NCBI GenBank assembly: GCA_016212735.1
Contig: JACRDZ010000135.1
Coordinates: 1 to 9,032, forward strand
Direction of reading: 5' to 3'
Source: Candidatus Firestoneibacteriota bacterium
Lineage (GTDB): Bacteria > JACRDZ01
Length of the DNA: 9,032 nt
Shown here: in pieces, positions 6,274-9,032 of the stretch
Layout: each line of letters opens with the position of its first letter
Position numbering within the stretch: position 1 is the stretch's first letter
Translations under genes and position numbers: made by a program
Notes under the pieces: generated by a model
Told to the model about the DNA's origin: nothing
What the model saw: only the letters and a program-made list of their open reading frames with translations
The model's database searches: none

Positions 6274-8178
6274 ATGGAAGAAGATTGTATAGTTACTTTT
6301 TTACCAGAGAATAAGACTGTAAAAGTATCTCGAGGTACTTTACTTATTAAAGCAGCCGCACAAGCAGGAGTACATATTAACGCATCCTGCGGCAATGAAG
6401 GTGTGTGCGGTAAATGCAGAGTTATTATTGAAAGAGGAGAATATACAACAGGAGTTACACCCTTTCTTACAAAAGATGAAGTAAATAGAAACTATTGTCT
6501 TGCATGTCTTACTCTTGTTGAAGGTGATTTGCTGGTAAGAGTACCTGTTGAGTCTCAAGCTGGTAAAGCAAAAATATTAATTGGTACTCTGGAAGATAAA
6601 AAAACAATCGAAGTAGCATCATGGGAACTTACTCCACGAACAAAAAAAATATTTCTCGAATTGCCGCCGCCATCTATAACTGATAACTTAAGTGATTTTG
6701 AAAGATTGACACGTGAGTTAAGAAAAAACGGTTATGAAGATATAACATGCAGCCTTTCTATTCTTAAAAAAATGGCTTCTGCTGTCAGAAAAAAGCTGGG
6801 AAAAATAACTGTAACAGTCCTGGAAACAAATTGTACTGTTGAAATTACTGATATAGAGCCGGGAGACAGCACCAGACATCATTTTGGACTTGCAATTGAT
6901 ATAGGTACAACATCAATTGTCATATATATTATTGATTTGCTCACAGGTAAAATAATTGATGTCGCTTCAGATTATAATTCCCAGATTAAATGCGGGGCGG
7001 ATATTATATCAAGAATAGTTTATTCTACTCAACATGGAGGTCTTTTAACACTGCATAATCTTGTAATTACAACAATAAATGAGTTAATACAAAAACTTCT
7101 AACAGAAAGGAATATAAACCAGAAATTAATTGACAGTGTTGTTATATCCGGTAATACAACAATGACACATCTTTTTCTGGGACTTGATCCAAGACATATT
7201 AGAGAAGATCCATATATCCCAACAGTAAATTCTGTTCCTCTTTTAAAAGGAGGCGAGTTAAATTTAAAAACGAATAAGAATGCTTATGTTTACTGTATGC
7301 CTATAGTATCAAGTTATATAGGCGGAGATATTACTGCTGGAATACTGGCTTCGGAAGTATATAGAAAAAAAGACCTGACAATGTTCATAGATATTGGGAC
7401 TAATGGGGAAATTGTACTTGGAAATTCAGAATGGATGGTTTCTGCTTCATGTTCTGCAGGGCCTGCATTTGAAGGTGGTGGTGTTAAATTTGGTATACGT
7501 GCGCAGGAAGGAGCCATTGAAGGTATTATAATCAATAGTGAAAACCATGAACCTATCTATTCAACAATTGGAGGTCATAAACCGCACGGTATTTGCGGTT
7601 CTGGAATAATTGATATTGTTGCAGAATTATATATTAAAGGCATAATTAATCAAAAAGGAAAGATACAAAAAGATTTATCTTCCAAACGCATCCGTGAAGG
7701 TGAGTGCGGAATGGAATATGTAATAGTATGGAAAGAAGATACGGATGATGCAGCAAGAGACATTGTATTTACAGAAGCAGATATAGATAATATTATACGT
7801 ACAAAAGGAGCAATATACGCCGGTTTTTCAGTATTGCTTAATCAGATGGGATTTACTTTTCATGATATTAATATGTTTCTAATTGCAGGTGGATTTGGGA
7901 ATTATCTTAATATAGAAAAAGCAATTATAATTGGAATGCTGCCGGATTTACCCACAAGCAGATTTAAATATATTGGGAATACTTCTGTTCTTGGTGCACA
8001 ATTGGTTCTGTTATCAAATAAAATGAGAAAAGATGCTGAATATATAGCCAAAAATATTACATATGTTGAATTAAGCGTATCACCTTTATTTATGAATGAA
8101 TATATTTCATCTTTATTTCTACCGCATACAAATATTGATACATTTCCTAATGTTAAAAAATTAATAAAGACCATTTAA
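6274..8178 (+). CDS. RACo-type corrinoid reductive activator (2Fe-2S ferredoxin-ASKHA protein)
   Basis: Proteins of this family use ATP and an Fe-S centre to reduce inactivated cob(II)amide corrinoid proteins back to the Co(I) state. They thereby rescue methyl-transferring corrinoid proteins such as CoFeSP of the Wood-Ljungdahl pathway or corrinoid methyltransferases. The N-terminal domain has a plant-type 2Fe-2S pattern: Cys-39, x5, Cys-45, x2, Cys-48, x29, Cys-78, with an extra Cys-75. A linker and middle domain (about 100-200) follows. The ASKHA ATPase part starts at GLAIDIGTTS (205-214), has a second phosphate-type motif FIDIGTNGE (371-379), GICGSG (439-444) and the adenosine-type AGGFGN (538-543). 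Its 634 residues are typical and no motif is broken. AAAGGA about 7 bases before ATG 6274 supports the start. No corrinoid protein or methyltransferase gene is in the window, so the target is unknown. Confidence 0.9.
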   Translation: MEEDCIVTFLPENKTVKVSRGTLLIKAAAQAGVHINASCGNEGVCGKCRVIIERGEYTTGVTPFLTKDEVNRNYCLACLTLVEGDLLVRVPVESQAGKAKILIGTLEDKKTIEVASWELTPRTKKIFLELPPPSITDNLSDFERLTRELRKNGYEDITCSLSILKKMASAVRKKLGKITVTVLETNCTVEITDIEPGDSTRHHFGLAIDIGTTSIVIYIIDLLTGKIIDVASDYNSQIKCGADIISRIVYSTQHGGLLTLHNLVITTINELIQKLLTERNINQKLIDSVVISGNTTMTHLFLGLDPRHIREDPYIPTVNSVPLLKGGELNLKTNKNAYVYCMPIVSSYIGGDITAGILASEVYRKKDLTMFIDIGTNGEIVLGNSEWMVSASCSAGPAFEGGGVKFGIRAQEGAIEGIIINSENHEPIYSTIGGHKPHGICGSGIIDIVAELYIKGIINQKGKIQKDLSSKRIREGECGMEYVIVWKEDTDDAARDIVFTEADIDNIIRTKGAIYAGFSVLLNQMGFTFHDINMFLIAGGFGNYLNIEKAIIIGMLPDLPTSRFKYIGNTSVLGAQLVLLSNKMRKDAEYIAKNITYVELSVSPLFMNEYISSLFLPHTNIDTFPNVKKLIKTI

Positions 8179-8183
8179 ATATT

Positions 8184-8211
8184 TTGACTTTTAATTGTTA
8201 TGATATAAAAT
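8184..8211 (+). promoter_or_regulatory. Candidate sigma-70-type promoter for the 8249 gene
   Basis: TTGACT (8184-8189) and TAAAAT (8206-8211) are separated by 16 bases, 5 bases after the stop of the ferredoxin-ASKHA gene. Transcription would begin near 8218 and give a leader of about 30 bases. In such AT-rich DNA a -10-like box is easy to find by chance; the TTGACT hexamer is the stronger half. Confidence 0.45.
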
Positions 8212-8227
8212 ATAGTAAAATTAGAAT

Positions 8228-8245
8228 TATAACCTGAGGGTTATA
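8228..8245 (+). promoter_or_regulatory. Hairpin covering the ribosome binding site of the 8249 gene
   Basis: TATAACC (8228-8234) pairs perfectly with GGTTATA (8239-8245) around the loop TGAG. The Shine-Dalgarno sequence GAGGG (8236-8240) lies partly in this loop and partly in the 3' arm, 8 bases before ATG 8249. The RBS fixes the start. The hairpin is AU-rich and weak, so any control of translation is conjecture. Confidence 0.45.
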
Positions 8246-8248
8246 TAA

Positions 8249-9032
8249 ATGAAACATGTTGCAGTATTATGTTTTTTTATATTCTGTATATTCTGTATAA
8301 AATCGTCCTCCTGTTTTGCAATTGAATACAGCGAAATGGAAATGGAGAACAAAGAAATTATATTTAGAACTGGATATGATAATTTCCTATCTAAAAGATA
8401 CGATGCTGCAATCGAACAATTTTCTAAATATATTAATAAATTCCCTAAAGATAAAAATATAATATCTGTATATTATCTTTTTGGAGAAAGTTATTATGGA
8501 AAAGGTGAATATGAAAAAGCAATAAATATTTTTCATACAATACTTAATAATTATCAACCAACAGAAATATTAATTCGTAAAACAAATTTTTCTCTGGCAT
8601 ACGCATATATCAGTAATAATCAAATTGAAAAAGCAATGGATGAATTTGCGCATATTGTCAGCAATTATCCTTTTACTACAGAAGGATTATTATCGCAGCT
8701 AAAACTTGGGGACTGTTTTTATGATAAACAGGAATTTGAGAAAGCATCTGAAGTATATAATAAAGTATATAATAAAGTAATTGAGAATAAAGCAATAACC
8801 TCTTCACTACCGGATATAGGTAACAGATTAGCTGCATCTTTATTCAGGCTTGGAGAGTTCAATAAATCAATAAAAATTTACGAAGAAATAATATCCAAAT
8901 TCCCAGAACATGAAAAAATATCATCTATAAAAATAAATTTAGCAATAATAAATTTATATATAAGAAACTTTAATAAATCGCGTGAGATACTTTTTGAGAT
9001 TACAAATCCTCGCTTTGCAGGTCCAAAAACAA
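8249..9032 (+). CDS. Exported TPR-repeat protein, partial (3' end outside window)
   Basis: An open frame of 261 codons starts at ATG 8249 and runs off the right edge without a stop. The N-terminus MKHVAVLCFFIFCIFCIK is a hydrophobic signal sequence with likely cleavage after SSSCFA, so the product is probably periplasmic or outer-membrane associated. The rest is a chain of TPR-like units of about 35 residues: GYDNFLSKRYDAAIEQFSKY, FGESYYGKGEYEKAINIF, LGDCFYDKQEFEKASEVYNK, and LFRLGEFNKSIKIYEEI followed by SKFPEH. TPR arrays mediate protein-protein contacts. It resembles YbgF/CpoB- or BamD-superfamily proteins in general style, but I recognise no specific family. It has its own RBS and a possible promoter, so it may be transcribed separately from the ribF cluster. 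Confidence 0.85.
   Translation, partial: MKHVAVLCFFIFCIFCIKSSSCFAIEYSEMEMENKEIIFRTGYDNFLSKRYDAAIEQFSKYINKFPKDKNIISVYYLFGESYYGKGEYEKAINIFHTILNNYQPTEILIRKTNFSLAYAYISNNQIEKAMDEFAHIVSNYPFTTEGLLSQLKLGDCFYDKQEFEKASEVYNKVYNKVIENKAITSSLPDIGNRLAASLFRLGEFNKSIKIYEEIISKFPEHEKISSIKINLAIINLYIRNFNKSREILFEITNPRFAGPKT
8753..8776 (+). repeat. 12-bp tandem duplication inside the TPR gene
   Basis: GTATATAATAAA occurs twice in direct succession (8753-8764 and 8765-8776), in frame, so the protein reads VYNKVYNK. It adds four residues to a helix of one TPR unit. It is a perfect repeat, consistent with recent replication slippage. Confidence 0.8.

Noticed and set aside
7314..7535. Minus-strand frames inside the ferredoxin-ASKHA gene
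   Set aside because: They are antisense to conserved ASKHA motifs with no independent coding evidence.

Overview
The window is AT-rich, carries every recognisable gene on the + strand, and looks like a chromosome fragment of a Gram-negative bacterium. The evidence is a BamD-type outer-membrane assembly lipoprotein, a two-membrane-segment sensor kinase with a periplasmic-type sensing region, and secreted TPR proteins. The mix of a TrpX-like binding protein, a dCache/HisKA_2 kinase, a REC-PAS-GGDEF-EAL regulator and a ferredoxin-ASKHA corrinoid activator is most reminiscent of Desulfobacterota (deltaproteobacterial, anaerobic) genomes. That placement is inference from gene content and wording, not from a search.

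Layout. Bases 1-334 are non-coding: they hold CTCTGTG-type degenerate motifs and a clean rho-independent terminator (271-302). A tight signalling operon follows: an ABC-type substrate-binding protein (335-1312), then 9 bases later a membrane histidine kinase (1322-3013). No permease or ATPase accompanies the binding protein, so it may serve sensing rather than transport. A response-regulator gene that should follow (3230-4167) is a ruin. It keeps the start of a receiver domain, the end of a PAS domain, the start of a GGDEF domain and the end of an EAL domain, joined by deletions and frame changes. Between kinase and ruin sits a 187-base nested palindrome (3025-3211) with 24-base perfect terminal inverted repeats. 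It looks like a non-autonomous mobile or REP-like element inserted into what was once a 29-base intergenic gap.

The second half is a housekeeping-like cluster: a BamD-like lipoprotein (4290-5324), ribF (5333-6262; FMN/FAD synthesis) and a RACo-type ferredoxin-ASKHA corrinoid reductive activator (6274-8178), separated by 8 and 11 bases and so probably co-transcribed. A second exported TPR protein begins at 8249, with its own plausible promoter and a hairpin over its ribosome binding site, and runs off the right edge.

The most notable items are the composite palindrome, the decayed c-di-GMP regulator that leaves its kinase without an intact adjacent partner, and the binding protein-kinase pairing without a transporter. 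I did not see a clearly new multi-gene system.
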